Notes: a model not told the origin generated them from the sequence alone. A DNA stretch of 39,840 nucleotides from DASPWV01 sp046727855 (GCA_046727855.1 JBKPDL010000136.1:1-39840), one strand, 5' to 3'; positions 8,551-16,670 are shown, counted from the first letter of the stretch. Numbers and translations: made by a program.

Positions 8551-8577
8551 CTGAAATCTCCCATGAGATGCTATGAC

Positions 8578-8600
8578 AAAAAGGGGTCTGACCCCTTTTT
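8578..8600. repeat. 23-bp palindromic hairpin, copy A
   Basis: Arms AAAAAGGGGT (8578-8587) and ACCCCTTTTT (8591-8600) with a CTG loop form a perfect ten-pair stem followed by a T-run, like an intrinsic terminator in either direction. The identical 23 bp occurs at 19728-19750. Here it lies 27 nt upstream of the hydrolase start, on its leader side. It could end transcripts of the upstream creatininase operon or act as a leader attenuator. Confidence 0.8.
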
Positions 8601-8832
8601 CAGTGGCGTCAGAATTGCTTCCGCGGCGGCGCCTGCCCGCTTCGGAGGACACGATGGCGACGAACCCGGTTCTTTCCGACGAACAATCGCGACGACTCGC
8701 TCTCGGCCATTCGCACGCGAGTGGAGTCGGTCTTTGGCCTATCGCTGGAGGATGCGGAAGCTGGTTGGCTCGAGGTTCTCCGTCGGTAAGCGCGAGACCG
8801 AGCTGGCGCTCCCCGTGACGGGGGTCGACTTC

Positions 8833-9798
8833 TCAGCGCCCCATCGGTCTGAGCTGATTCCATCGCTCGATAAACTTCACTGCTGCCTGAACGAAATTTT
8901 CCGTCGATCGCCGGCCGGCTTCCGCGGACGCTTCGTGCGGATCGCGAAGGCCCCAGGTACCCGTGTCGGTCATCTCACGTGTGGAGGTGTGCTTGCCAGT
9001 CTCTTTTGCCTTGAGCCCTTCGGCGAGGAAGACGAGCGTGGCCGTCGGATCGCCCGCAACCACGTCCGGCAACATCTTCTGCAGATGCTCCGGCATGGTC
9101 AGTGTCGCGCGTTTGGCAGCAGCCATGTTCACCAGATTCGGTGTCATGTAAAGCGACGTCGAGGTTTCGCCCACGCCGCCGTGACGATCGAAGACGCGTT
9201 CGCCCGCGTCGCTGGTCGCTCGTTCTCTTGTGAGAAACGGCGCCGCCGCGTCGCCCAGATCGACGGCGATGCCTTCCGTCTCCTGATTGATGCGATCCGC
9301 GATGTACCGCGTGATGATCTGATTACCCCCGTGGCTGTTCAGAAGCAGAAAGCGCTTGAAGCCATGCTTCATGAGGCTTTGCGCGGCCTCGAAGTACACC
9401 TGCTGGATGGTCTGCGACGACAACGTGATCGTTCCGGGAAACTCCATGTGATACGGCGAGTTGCCCGGCATCAGGATCGGCGCCACAAGGATGTCCGCCT
9501 TCTGCGCAATCAGCTTCGCCCGCTCGAGCCCGTTGAAGTAGTCGGTCCCGATCGGCAGATGCAGCGCGTGCTGTTCGAGCGCCGCGATCGGGATAATCAC
9601 CATGTCGGTCCGCGTGCGCAGGTCTTGCACCTCGGGCCACGACATGTGCGGCAGAAAGTTCTTGACCTTCTCCTCGTGCCATAACGGATTCGTTGCCCTG
9701 TCCTGAGCGAGCGCGACGTTGGCAGGCGAGTCGAAGGACGGCGCGAAGGCGCTCACTGTCACAACCGTCATCATCAACAGTAATTGCAGCTTCTTCAT
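8833..9798 (-). CDS. Exported creatininase-family amidohydrolase
   Basis: A 321-aa protein with a signal peptide (residues 1-32, cleavage near ALAQ) and a creatininase-family domain. Metal-ligand motifs are visible: E75-x-H77 in ALEQHALHLPIGTD, Asp86 in the same motif, His156 in LNSHGGN, and a later acidic residue in HGGVGETST. The family includes creatinine amidohydrolase, mycofactocin peptidase MftE and amide hydrolases of pterin or riboflavin pathways, all binuclear-metal enzymes cleaving cyclic or linear amide bonds. A signal peptide is unusual for classical creatininase and points to a periplasmic amide or peptide substrate. Its ATG overlaps the stop of the upstream serine-hydrolase/RidA fusion by 4 nt, so the two are co-translated. 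Confidence 0.88.
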   Translation of the reverse strand: MKKLQLLLMMTVVTVSAFAPSFDSPANVALAQDRATNPLWHEEKVKNFLPHMSWPEVQDLRTRTDMVIIPIAALEQHALHLPIGTDYFNGLERAKLIAQKADILVAPILMPGNSPYHMEFPGTITLSSQTIQQVYFEAAQSLMKHGFKRFLLLNSHGGNQIITRYIADRINQETEGIAVDLGDAAAPFLTRERATSDAGERVFDRHGGVGETSTSLYMTPNLVNMAAAKRATLTMPEHLQKMLPDVVAGDPTATLVFLAEGLKAKETGKHTSTREMTDTGTWGLRDPHEASAEAGRRSTENFVQAAVKFIERWNQLRPMGR

Positions 9799-11264
9799 CG
9801 CGACCTCACAGCCGTCATCGTCAGCTCGATGCGCGCGCTGCGGGCGAGCTCTTTCACCGCAACGGTGGATCGAGTGGGCAACGGCGTTGACGTGAAGTAT
9901 TCCTGGTAGATCTCGTTGAAGCGCGCGTAGTCCGCCATGTCGGCCAGATACGCGGTCACCGAGACTACATCCGCGAGGCTCATGCCGGCCTCTTTGAGCA
10001 CCGTCTGCACGTTCGACATGATCTGGCGCATCTCGCGCTCGAACCCGCCCTTGACCAGCTGACCCGTCGCGGGATCGCCACCGGTGCTTCCCGATAGATA
10101 CAGCGTGTCGCCGACGAGAATTGCCGGCGACAGCGGCGCAGGGCTCGGCTTGTATCCCTTCGGTTGAATGACGCGCCGAGCCGTAGGCGTTTGCCCGGCC
10201 GTGGTCGCCGCGCTCGATCCATCGAAGTGGTCCACCACAGTCTTTGCGATTCTTCCGATGCGATCTTCCGCCTCACCGTACGAGCCAATGATGCCGTTGA
10301 CGAGAACGGCGATGACAATCGGCCCCGAGCGCGCGTAGATCGTGCCCACGTCGTTGGCGATGTTGCCGCTGTCACCAGTCTTGTGCCCGACGGGGACGTC
10401 GACGAAGTGGGGAAGACGACGTGAGCCGGCGAGCTGACGACGCATGAACGTCCGCATCGTCGCGCAGCTGGCCGGCGAGGCGATGGTGTCGCGCTCGATG
10501 CCCTCGATCATGCGCGCGATCTCGCGTGCGGTGATGTCGCCGAGCCAGTAGGTGCGATCGTCCACCATCAGCGTCCGTTGATTCGCCGCATGCGCCTGGC
10601 GGTTGACGGGATTGCGCACGACATCGACCCACGGCGCTCGCTCGCCCGTGAACAGCGAGCGATACTGCTCGAACAACGGATTGTCGGTCAGCGCGTACTG
10701 CAGGCCGGTCGTCTCCTCGGCGGTGAGCTGCGAGAACCGTCCATCGAGCCGCGCGAGGAGCTTGCGGCGATACTCATAGCCACGGTTCACCATCCGCATT
10801 TTGTACCCGGACTGCGCGAGCCACGCGTTCAGCGCTGGCACGCCACCCACCCTGGTGGTCATCTGATCGGTCGCCGTGTTGTCACTGGTGATGATCATCT
10901 GCTGGATGAGATCGTGAACGGTTGGCGCGAGCCCCGCGTCGGCGTACTGGAACACGCCAGTGCCGTCGCGCAGCTCCGCGCGGCCGAGCGTGACGCGCTC
11001 GTCGAGCCGCAGCTTGCCCTGCTCGGCAAGCTGAAAGGCGCGCACCATGATCGGAATCTTGATGACGCTCTGGCTGTTGAACGCGTCGTCGGCGCGAATG
11101 GCCACCTCGTCGCCGGTCTTCAGGTGCTTGAGATAGATGGCGGTCCGGGCGGGGAATTGATCCAACGCCGCTTCGAGCGCCGCGGCGAGCGCCAGCGGCG
11201 GCCGGGTCTGCGCGCTGCCGCTCGCGACGCCGATCGCGACGAGCAGAATCGGAATGAAACGCAC
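9795..11264 (-). CDS. Serine hydrolase (class A beta-lactamase fold) fused to a RidA domain
   Basis: A 489-aa two-domain protein. A signal peptide covers residues 1-19. Residues 25-350 form a beta-lactamase class A-type fold: S66-V-I-K69 (SxxK), S127-D-N129 (SDN) and K295-T-G297 (KTG). The omega-loop ExxLN motif that supplies Glu166 in true class A enzymes is not found, so efficient beta-lactam hydrolysis is doubtful. Residues about 366-489 are a complete RidA/YjgF domain, starting with a GYKPS..PLSPAI strand, with LYLSGSTG and a catalytic-type Arg in LPTRSTVAV. RidA proteins hydrolyse imines and enamines. The start is GTG 11264 with GAGG 6 nt upstream. It stands 8 nt after the S9 remnant and overlaps the creatininase gene. 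Such a fusion suggests sequential chemistry on one amide or peptide substrate. Confidence 0.88.
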   Translation of the reverse strand: MRFIPILLVAIGVASGSAQTRPPLALAAALEAALDQFPARTAIYLKHLKTGDEVAIRADDAFNSQSVIKIPIMVRAFQLAEQGKLRLDERVTLGRAELRDGTGVFQYADAGLAPTVHDLIQQMIITSDNTATDQMTTRVGGVPALNAWLAQSGYKMRMVNRGYEYRRKLLARLDGRFSQLTAEETTGLQYALTDNPLFEQYRSLFTGERAPWVDVVRNPVNRQAHAANQRTLMVDDRTYWLGDITAREIARMIEGIERDTIASPASCATMRTFMRRQLAGSRRLPHFVDVPVGHKTGDSGNIANDVGTIYARSGPIVIAVLVNGIIGSYGEAEDRIGRIAKTVVDHFDGSSAATTAGQTPTARRVIQPKGYKPSPAPLSPAILVGDTLYLSGSTGGDPATGQLVKGGFEREMRQIMSNVQTVLKEAGMSLADVVSVTAYLADMADYARFNEIYQEYFTSTPLPTRSTVAVKELARSARIELTMTAVRSR

Positions 11265-11272
11265 GTGTATCC

Positions 11273-11647
11273 TCACTGTTGCTGTGTCGATGGCAGAGGA
11301 GTCGCGGACTTCAGGTATTTGTCGTACCACCCGAGAATGCGCTTTACGAAGTCGATCGACTCGCGCGCACTGTTGGGCGGACGATGCGTGTCGTATACAA
11401 CGACATCGACCATCGCCGGCGCGACGTATGTGGGATCGCCGAACCGGAAATGATCGGTCGTCGCGTTGTCGGCGAGCGTACGGATCGCCAGCGCGACCTG
11501 TGGCCCGTCCTCGCTCAATTCGAGCACACTGGCCGTGGCGACTTTGAGCATGTCCTCGGCCGTGAACGGACTCAGCGGCTGCGCTGCGGGTTGCGGCGCA
11601 AGACTCAGAACGGAAACGGCGACGCCGGCAAGGCACAAGCTGCGCAT
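11273..11647 (-). pseudogene. S9 peptidase remnant, in-frame internal deletion
   Basis: A 124-aa intact frame with a signal peptide (MRSLCLAGVAVSVLSLAPQPAAQ) and GGAG six nt before ATG 11647. Residues about 28-75 match the N-terminus of large secreted S9 (acylaminoacyl-type) peptidases: FTAEDMLKVATASV, ALAIRTLADN, FGDPTYVAPAMVDVVV. Residues about 85-118 (SARESIDFVKRILGWYDKYLK) match the extreme C-terminus of the same family. The propeller and catalytic domain, several hundred residues, are absent and the frame is kept. It is therefore most likely the product of an internal deletion, without peptidase activity, though still a translatable first gene of the operon. An intact small protein made of these ends cannot be excluded. 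Confidence 0.65.
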
Positions 11648-11684
11648 GGGCGCTCCGTGAGTTATTGCGGCAGTATATGCCTTC

Positions 11685-12248
11685 ATGAACGTGACCGAAA
11701 TCGCGGCGAATGCGTTCAACGCCGCGTCGATCTTTCTGGCCGGGCGAAACAGCATGCATATGTGGTGGACCACCATTGTGGGTTGCGTTCTGTTTGCATA
11801 CGTTTTCTTCGCGGCGAAGCTGTACGCGGACGTCACCCTGCAGATGTTTTTCATCGGCACGGGCGTGCTCGGATGGTGGCGGTGGCGGCATGGGCGGGAC
11901 GGCATCGAGCTGCCGGTGCGACACAGTCATCCGGCACTCATCGCAATAGCAGCAGGAGTTGGCGGCGCGGTAACGGGTGCGTATGGCTGGCTGCTGCACC
12001 GATTCACCGACGCGTACGCGCCGTTTGTCGATTCAACGGTGCTGGCGTTCAGCGTGTTAGGTCAGCTACTGCTGATCGAGCGCCGCGTGGAAAACTGGTG
12101 GTGCTGGCTGCTAGTGAATACGATTGCGGTTCCGCTCTATACAGTGCGCGGGCTCTATCTAACGGCTCTGCTGTACAGCGCGTTCTGGGTCAATGCGATT
12201 GTTTCGCTAATACGATGGAATCGTTTGGCGGGTGAGGTGAACAGATGA
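11685..12248 (+). CDS. pnuC: PnuC-family nicotinamide riboside transporter
   Basis: A 187-aa polytopic membrane protein of the PnuC family, which takes up nicotinamide riboside (or a related vitamin precursor) by facilitated diffusion for NAD synthesis. Hydrophobic helices are visible near residues 28-50, 52-66, 82-103, 118-132, 137-153 and 155-176. The family hallmark W-W-x-W follows helix 2 (GVLGWWRWRHGRDG), and the WW.WLLVN..AVPLY segment lines the substrate site. The length is slightly under the usual 200-240 aa. No Shine-Dalgarno is seen before ATG 11685, but TATATG lies at 11674-11679, so initiation may be leaderless. It overlaps the next small gene by ATGA. No nadR-like kinase is nearby, and the exact vitamin is uncertain. 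Confidence 0.88.
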   Translation: MNVTEIAANAFNAASIFLAGRNSMHMWWTTIVGCVLFAYVFFAAKLYADVTLQMFFIGTGVLGWWRWRHGRDGIELPVRHSHPALIAIAAGVGGAVTGAYGWLLHRFTDAYAPFVDSTVLAFSVLGQLLLIERRVENWWCWLLVNTIAVPLYTVRGLYLTALLYSAFWVNAIVSLIRWNRLAGEVNR

Positions 12249-12460
12249 GGCCGTGTCCGGCATGCGGACGGAAAGTGCAAGACGCCGCGGTGAAGTGTCA
12301 TTACTGCGGCGCCCCCATTCCGCACGCGCCTCGAGCGGAGCGTGCCGCCGCTCCCGTTCCAACGGTTCAGGTGCGGCAGCGAAAATCGCGCATTGCGCTG
12401 ATTCTCGTTCTCGCTCTGCTCGCCATCGTCGCCGGCTGGTTTTTGGGATGGTGGCCGTAG
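12245..12460 (+). CDS. Zinc-ribbon protein with one C-terminal membrane helix
   Basis: A 71-aa protein. The N-terminus is a zinc ribbon with two CxxC knuckles (CPACGRKVQ and CHYCGAPIP). A Pro/Ala/Arg-rich linker follows, then a single transmembrane helix (IALILVLALLAIVAGWFLG, about 49-67). Such tail-anchored zinc ribbons are common and of unknown role. The start overlaps the pnuC stop by 4 nt (ATGA), so the two are co-translated. Confidence 0.75.
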   Translation: MRPCPACGRKVQDAAVKCHYCGAPIPHAPRAERAAAPVPTVQVRQRKSRIALILVLALLAIVAGWFLGWWP

Positions 12461-12643
12461 GGTTCCCGTTCCGGAGGTTCGCGGTTCCGCGATTCCCACG
12501 TGGGCACAGCCGTTCTGGGTACCCGAGTTCGTCCCGAAATTTTCGCACTTGGTACACATCTGTCGCGGTTTCGTTGAACAAGACGTGCGAGACTGATCGA
12601 CTTTGGCGCGGCAGGCGCGCCGCCACTGAAGGGAGCCTTGCCA

Positions 12644-13429
12644 ATGGTGCAAATGGCCAATAGCGTTCACCACGGTCGTCCGGTGTGGTACGAGTTGCTG
12701 ACAACCGACATGAAAGCCGCGGAGAAGTTTTACACGCCGGTTGTTGGTTGGACGGTGCAGGCGTTCGATAAGTCGCCGCAACCCTATGACATGTGGGCGC
12801 GCGACGGCGGCGTCGCGGTCGGCGGCGTCATGAACATCCCGCCAGGCATGAACTTTCCGCCGCATTGGGAGATGTACGTCCTTGTCGACAATCTTGAAGA
12901 TGCGATCGCCAAGATCGAGCAGCTTGGCGGCAAGACGCTTGGTCCGCTGATCGAAGTGCCCGAGGTCGGACGGATGCGAACGATGCAGGATCCGCAAGGC
13001 GCCGTATTTGCCATCCACGAAGCCGATCGCAGCTCGCCCCAGATGCCGGAGAATCCGCCGGAAGTTGGCAACGCCTCGTGGCACGAGTTGCACACGCTGG
13101 ATGATGAGGCCGCGTTGAAGTTCTATTCCGAGCTGTTTGGATGGAAGGAAACGTCGGCAATGGACATGGGGCCGATGGGCAAGTACCACATCTTCGGCCG
13201 CAAGTTCGATCTCGGCGGCATCATGAAGAAGATGCCGGAAATGGCAAATGTGCCGCCGCACTGGGCGATTTACTTCCGCGTGCCCGACGTCCACGCCGCC
13301 GTTGAGCGCGTGAAGGCGAACGGCGGGCAAGTCTTGAACGGCCCGATGGAAGTGCCGGGCGGCGACTGGATTATCAACTGCATGGACCCGCAGGGCGCGG
13401 CGTTTTCGTTACACCACAAAAAAGCGTAG
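12644..13429 (+). CDS. Two-domain VOC (glyoxalase/bleomycin-resistance-like) protein
   Basis: A 261-aa cytosolic protein of two tandem vicinal-oxygen-chelate domains, residues about 6-128 and 138-260. Each begins with a (P/A)xWxEL strand (GRPVWYELLTTD; GNASWHELHTLD) and ends with MQDPQGAVFAIHE or MDPQGAAFSLHH. Both modules carry the PPHW segment seen in relatives of the mycobacterial Cfp30B antigen. VOC proteins bind a metal and act as lyases, isomerases, dioxygenases or binding proteins; the substrate here is unknown. ATG 12644 has AAGGGAG about 8 nt upstream; a TTG at 12638 is less likely. The three-hairpin repeat begins 40 nt after the stop. Confidence 0.88.
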   Translation: MVQMANSVHHGRPVWYELLTTDMKAAEKFYTPVVGWTVQAFDKSPQPYDMWARDGGVAVGGVMNIPPGMNFPPHWEMYVLVDNLEDAIAKIEQLGGKTLGPLIEVPEVGRMRTMQDPQGAVFAIHEADRSSPQMPENPPEVGNASWHELHTLDDEAALKFYSELFGWKETSAMDMGPMGKYHIFGRKFDLGGIMKKMPEMANVPPHWAIYFRVPDVHAAVERVKANGGQVLNGPMEVPGGDWIINCMDPQGAAFSLHHKKA

Positions 13430-13469
13430 CGGGTTGGCGGACCTGAGATCCGCCCGCTACATGAGCACA

Positions 13470-13624
13470 TTAGACCGTTATGCGGCCACAGACGTGAATT
13501 TTGTACGCGTTGTAGACTCGCATAACGGTCTACGGCGCGCGGAGCGCGCCAAGCCAACAACAAGAACTAGACAAGGGCCGCGGAGTTAGCCGGATATCAA
13601 GCGCAGGGCCCTTGTCTAGTTCTT
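13470..13624 (-). repeat. Three-hairpin dispersed repeat, copy 1 (inverted)
   Basis: A 155-bp element occupying most of the gap between the convergent VOC and GAF-ATPase genes. Read on this strand it has a hairpin with 18-base arms (AAGAACTAGACAAGGGCC and complement), a spacer TTGTTGTTGGCTTGG, a short hairpin GGCGCGC-TCC-GCGCGCC, and a third hairpin with TAGACCGTTATGCG arms. The other copies are at 19854-20007 and 30409-30563 in the opposite orientation. Compared with them, the first stem has an A-T pair where they have C-G, a compensatory change. Confidence 0.9.
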
Positions 13625-13629
13625 CGTTC

Positions 13630-14676
13630 CTAGCTCGGCCGCGGCGTCTGCGAACCGGGCGCCGCGCGCGCGTGCCGCTTCCGCATCGTCACCTGACGCC
13701 CGCCGTCGCCGAACGCGACTTCGTCCATCAGCTGATTGATGAGGAATACGCCGCGGCCGCCCGGTTTGAAAATGTTGTCGCCTTCGAGCGGATTCGGCAG
13801 CTGCGCTGCGTCAAAGCCCGCGCCTGGATCGCGGACGACGATCATCAGCTCGCCTGACCCGACGTCCGTGGTCACGATGCACTGCACGTGCTTGGACGGA
13901 TCGTCCTTGCAGCCATGGCGAATGCCGTTGGCCAGCGCTTCCTGGAGCGCAAGTTCTATCTTGTTGATCTCGTCCTCGGGCCAATGTTTTCTGTGCAGCA
14001 GCTGCCTGAGTCCTTCGGTCACGATTTCGATGGACGAAGGCACCGCCGGCACGACCAGATTCAACTCACATTTTGAGCAATACGGAATCAGCCCACTCAG
14101 CTTGTTGACGTTGTCGAGCGACGACCGCAGCTCCATGACGAGCGTCGCCTGCTCCGCTTCGGCCTTGTCGCGCGCCTCGAGTGCGTCTTCGAGCTCGAAC
14201 AGGTTGCGGCGCAGTTCGAGCTGCGCCTCGGCCTGGCGCCGCAGCGCCTCGAGGGCACGCAGCTGATCGTCTGTAAGCGTGCGCGGAACCGAATCGATGA
14301 CGCACAACGTGCCGACGGCGTGACCCTCAGGCGTCACCAGCGGCGCGCCGGCGTAGAAGCGAATGTGCGGCTCGCCGATCACCATGGGATTGTTGCGGAA
14401 GCGCTCGTCGCCGCGGGCGTCGGGCACGATCATCACGTCGCGCTGCTGAATGGTGTGGGAGCAGAACGCGATGCTGCGCTCCGTCTCGGCCATCGGGAGG
14501 CCAACGCGCGCCTTGAACCACTGACGCTTCTCGTCGACGAGCGTGAGCGTCGCTATCGGCGTAGCGCAAATCTGCGATGCGAGCAACACGATGTCGTCGA
14601 ACGCGCGCTCCGGATCGGTGTCGAGAATGCGATAGGAGCGTAATGCCGCCAGTCGTAAGGCTTCGGTGGTAGGCAT
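13630..14676 (-). CDS. GAF-domain protein with RsbW-like ATPase (serine kinase/anti-sigma type)
   Basis: A 348-aa cytosolic regulator. The N-terminal GAF domain (about 25-165) has the usual FDDIVLLASQIC..PIATLTLVDE start, the R..IAFCSHTI helix and the HAVGTLCVID strand. A helical linker (about 170-215) leads to the motif IPYCSKC, reminiscent of the IPICxxCK motif in other signalling linkers. The C-terminus is a HATPase_c_2 domain: N-box EALANGIRHGC, DPGAGFD and GGRGVFLINQLMDE. RsbW/SpoIIAB-type domains phosphorylate STAS anti-anti-sigma factors and sequester sigma factors. Two STAS genes lie 7-12 kb away. ATG 14676 is chosen for its GAGG site and because the GAF domain begins just after it. 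Confidence 0.9.
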   Translation of the reverse strand: MPTTEALRLAALRSYRILDTDPERAFDDIVLLASQICATPIATLTLVDEKRQWFKARVGLPMAETERSIAFCSHTIQQRDVMIVPDARGDERFRNNPMVIGEPHIRFYAGAPLVTPEGHAVGTLCVIDSVPRTLTDDQLRALEALRRQAEAQLELRRNLFELEDALEARDKAEAEQATLVMELRSSLDNVNKLSGLIPYCSKCELNLVVPAVPSSIEIVTEGLRQLLHRKHWPEDEINKIELALQEALANGIRHGCKDDPSKHVQCIVTTDVGSGELMIVVRDPGAGFDAAQLPNPLEGDNIFKPGGRGVFLINQLMDEVAFGDGGRQVTMRKRHARAAPGSQTPRPS

Positions 14677-14758
14677 GGATCGCCCTCGCGTGACGAAACG
14701 AACTAGCAACGGAGGAACAAGGAAACAACCAAAAACGCCGACAAACCAGCGATCGCTC

Positions 14759-16003
14759 TCAATATCGAAGCGAAGTTCTCCGGCCGCCCAGTACCTCGAC
14801 GACGCGATCGATATCGTCGTGAGTGTTGAACACCGAGACCGAGAGACGCAAGCGGTTCTCGTTACCGATGATCGTTCCGACAACCTTGGCGGCCTGCAGG
14901 GTCTTCTGCGTTGCGGCTGTATCTTTCAACTCATAGGCCACGATGGGTGTCTCGGTCCCGCGCGGCGTCAGCGCCTTGTATCCGAGCGGCGGCAGTTCCG
15001 TCTGTAAGCGATCGGTGAGCTGACGCGCGTGCTCGCGAATCTTGTCGAGGCCAAGGGTGTTGACGTAATCGATCCCGGCTGACACAGCGGCGGCAAGCAG
15101 CACCGGAATTCCGCCGGTCTCATAGCGCGCGGCGCCTGGCAGCGGCTCCCACGTGAGCTGCGCGCGATTGAAGTTCGCCACCTGCCTGTGGCCGTAGCGG
15201 GTCGTGGGAAGGATCGTGCCCTGCAGGTCCTCGCGCACGTAGAGAAAACCAAGGCCACGTTCGCCCATCAGCCACTTGTAGGTGCCCGCCGACGCGAAGT
15301 CGATGCCGAGATCTTTCACGTCAACCGGTACGGCGCCAACGGCCTGGATGATGTCGGCAAACACCAATGCGCCGCGCGCGTGCGCGAGGCTGCTCACCGC
15401 CTTGCAATCGTGCATGTAGCCGTTGACGTTCGACACGAGCGCAAGCGAAACCAGCCGCGTGTTGCGATCGATCGCCTTGTCCATGTCGTTGACGTCAATC
15501 GCCCAGTTGCGATGCTTGACGATGCGGAGCTCGACGCCTTTCTTCTCGAGCTCCTTGTACATGTAGAGAGACGTCGTGAAGTGGAGCTCGTCGATGACGA
15601 TGTTGCCGCGTTGTTTCGCCAGGTCGAGACCCATCACCACGATGTTTTCGCCATCGGAGGTGTTGGCGGTGAACGCGATCTCGTTGGCGGTCGCGTTGAT
15701 CATCTTCGCGTAGCGCTTTTTGAGATCCTCCTGTTTCGCGGCGCCGAAATCGGCGCGCCCCTCACCAGGACCGTACAAACGGAACTGAACACCCTGCTCG
15801 ATGGCGCGCGCGGCGAAGGTGCCCACCGGGTGCATCGCGGCGGAATTCAGATAGGTCTCGATCGACGCAATCGGAAAGTCGGCGCGAACGGAAGGGGGAA
15901 ACACGCCGCCTGGTCGCACACCCTGCAGCGTGGCAAGCACGGGCCGGGCCGAAAGAGCGAGCGCGCCCGCACCCGTGAGGAATTCGCGACGGCCGATGTT
16001 CAT
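14759..16003 (-). CDS. Tat-exported class V aminotransferase / cysteine desulfurase-like enzyme
   Basis: A 414-aa PLP enzyme of aspartate aminotransferase fold class V. The N-terminus has a twin-arginine signal (IGRREFLTGAGALALSAR), predicting export in a folded, cofactor-loaded state. The PLP lysine is K243 in SAGTYKWLMG, preceded by the cofactor-ring Asp217 in VFADIIQ. Relatives include isopenicillin-N epimerase-like and hercynylcysteine sulfoxide lyase-like enzymes. The substrate is unknown; an amino-acid racemase, lyase or transaminase of the periplasm is possible. ATG 16003 has CAGGAG about 8 nt before it. It lies 49 nt downstream of the HD gene and 82 nt upstream of the GAF-ATPase gene, all on the same strand. 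Confidence 0.88.
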   Translation of the reverse strand: MNIGRREFLTGAGALALSARPVLATLQGVRPGGVFPPSVRADFPIASIETYLNSAAMHPVGTFAARAIEQGVQFRLYGPGEGRADFGAAKQEDLKKRYAKMINATANEIAFTANTSDGENIVVMGLDLAKQRGNIVIDELHFTTSLYMYKELEKKGVELRIVKHRNWAIDVNDMDKAIDRNTRLVSLALVSNVNGYMHDCKAVSSLAHARGALVFADIIQAVGAVPVDVKDLGIDFASAGTYKWLMGERGLGFLYVREDLQGTILPTTRYGHRQVANFNRAQLTWEPLPGAARYETGGIPVLLAAAVSAGIDYVNTLGLDKIREHARQLTDRLQTELPPLGYKALTPRGTETPIVAYELKDTAATQKTLQAAKVVGTIIGNENRLRLSVSVFNTHDDIDRVVEVLGGRRTSLRY

Positions 16004-16052
16004 GGTTCGCTCCTGGATTGTGCGGATGGTAGCAGAAATGCCGTGGGCGGTC

Positions 16053-16670
16053 TCAAGGCCAGCGCCCTCGTTCTCCCGTGAGCTCCTCGAGTTCGACGAG
16101 CGCACGCGTCAACTCGTCCGCGAGCGGGCCGGGCATACGACGTCGGTACAGCCCGGCGAGCGCGCGGTGGTAACCGAGCGTGCCCGAGCGCCCCGCTTCA
16201 GGATTGAACCGGTCCCACAGCGCATCGCCAACGAGGCGATAGTCGCGGATTAAGTCGCGTAAGTTGTGAAGCTTGTCGGCGGCGGACACTTTCATCGCCG
16301 GGAGCGGCGCGTGTTCGGCCGCGGCGATGTAGCGCAGCTTCCGTTCGCGCCATGGCGGCTTCGGTTTGACGTCGGTATCGGTGCAGTGTTCGACGATCTC
16401 GAGGACGGTGTGACCGAAGCGACCTGCGATGATCGTGCGGACATCATCGGGCGGCAAATCGTCCGGCGCGTCTTCGAGCGTGTCGTGCAGCAGCGCGCCA
16501 ATCGCTTCGTCTTCGGTGCCGCCATACTCCAGCACCAGCGACGCGACGCCGATGACGTGCGCGAAGTAGGGCGTCTGGGTGCCTTTTCGCGCCTGACGCC
16601 GATGCACGCGATGCGCGAACGCAAGCGCCTCGTCGAAGCGCTCGCTGAGCGGCCTTTGCAGGTCCGGCAT
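16053..16670 (-). CDS. HD-domain hydrolase, SpoT/MESH1-like
   Basis: A 205-aa protein with an N-terminal HD metal-dependent phosphohydrolase domain close to the hydrolase half of RelA/SpoT. It shows ALAFAHRVHRRQARKGTQTPY followed by FAHVIGVASLV, then ALLHDTLEDA containing the HD pair, and later SAADKLHNLRDL. These correspond to the ppGpp hydrolase motifs, but there is no synthetase, TGS or ACT domain. It may be a small alarmone hydrolase or act on another pyrophosphorylated nucleotide. There is no Shine-Dalgarno before ATG 16670; TAGCAT six nt upstream (16677-16682) suggests a leaderless mRNA. The ATCTGCGT array starts 70 nt upstream of its start. Confidence 0.85.
   Translation of the reverse strand: MPDLQRPLSERFDEALAFAHRVHRRQARKGTQTPYFAHVIGVASLVLEYGGTEDEAIGALLHDTLEDAPDDLPPDDVRTIIAGRFGHTVLEIVEHCTDTDVKPKPPWRERKLRYIAAAEHAPLPAMKVSAADKLHNLRDLIRDYRLVGDALWDRFNPEAGRSGTLGYHRALAGLYRRRMPGPLADELTRALVELEELTGERGRWP

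Noticed and set aside
7582..9684. A 700-codon plus-strand open frame
   Set aside because: It is antisense to the alpha/beta hydrolase and creatininase genes, has no domain pattern, is rich in Arg/His/Val, and runs through hairpin copy A. It is a shadow of high-GC codon bias.
9795..11264. Clinically meaningful class A beta-lactamase
   Set aside because: The Glu166 omega-loop motif is missing and the protein is fused to RidA in an amidase operon; only the fold-level assignment is supported.
12155..13330. A 391-codon minus-strand open frame
   Set aside because: Antisense to the zinc-ribbon and VOC genes; no recognisable fold or start signal.
13470..13624. attC or VCR-like site in the three-hairpin repeat (GTTATGC/GCATAAC)
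   Set aside because: The heptamers face outward (GTT first, AAC second) instead of AAC...GTT, and the second core does not fit the RRRY pattern.
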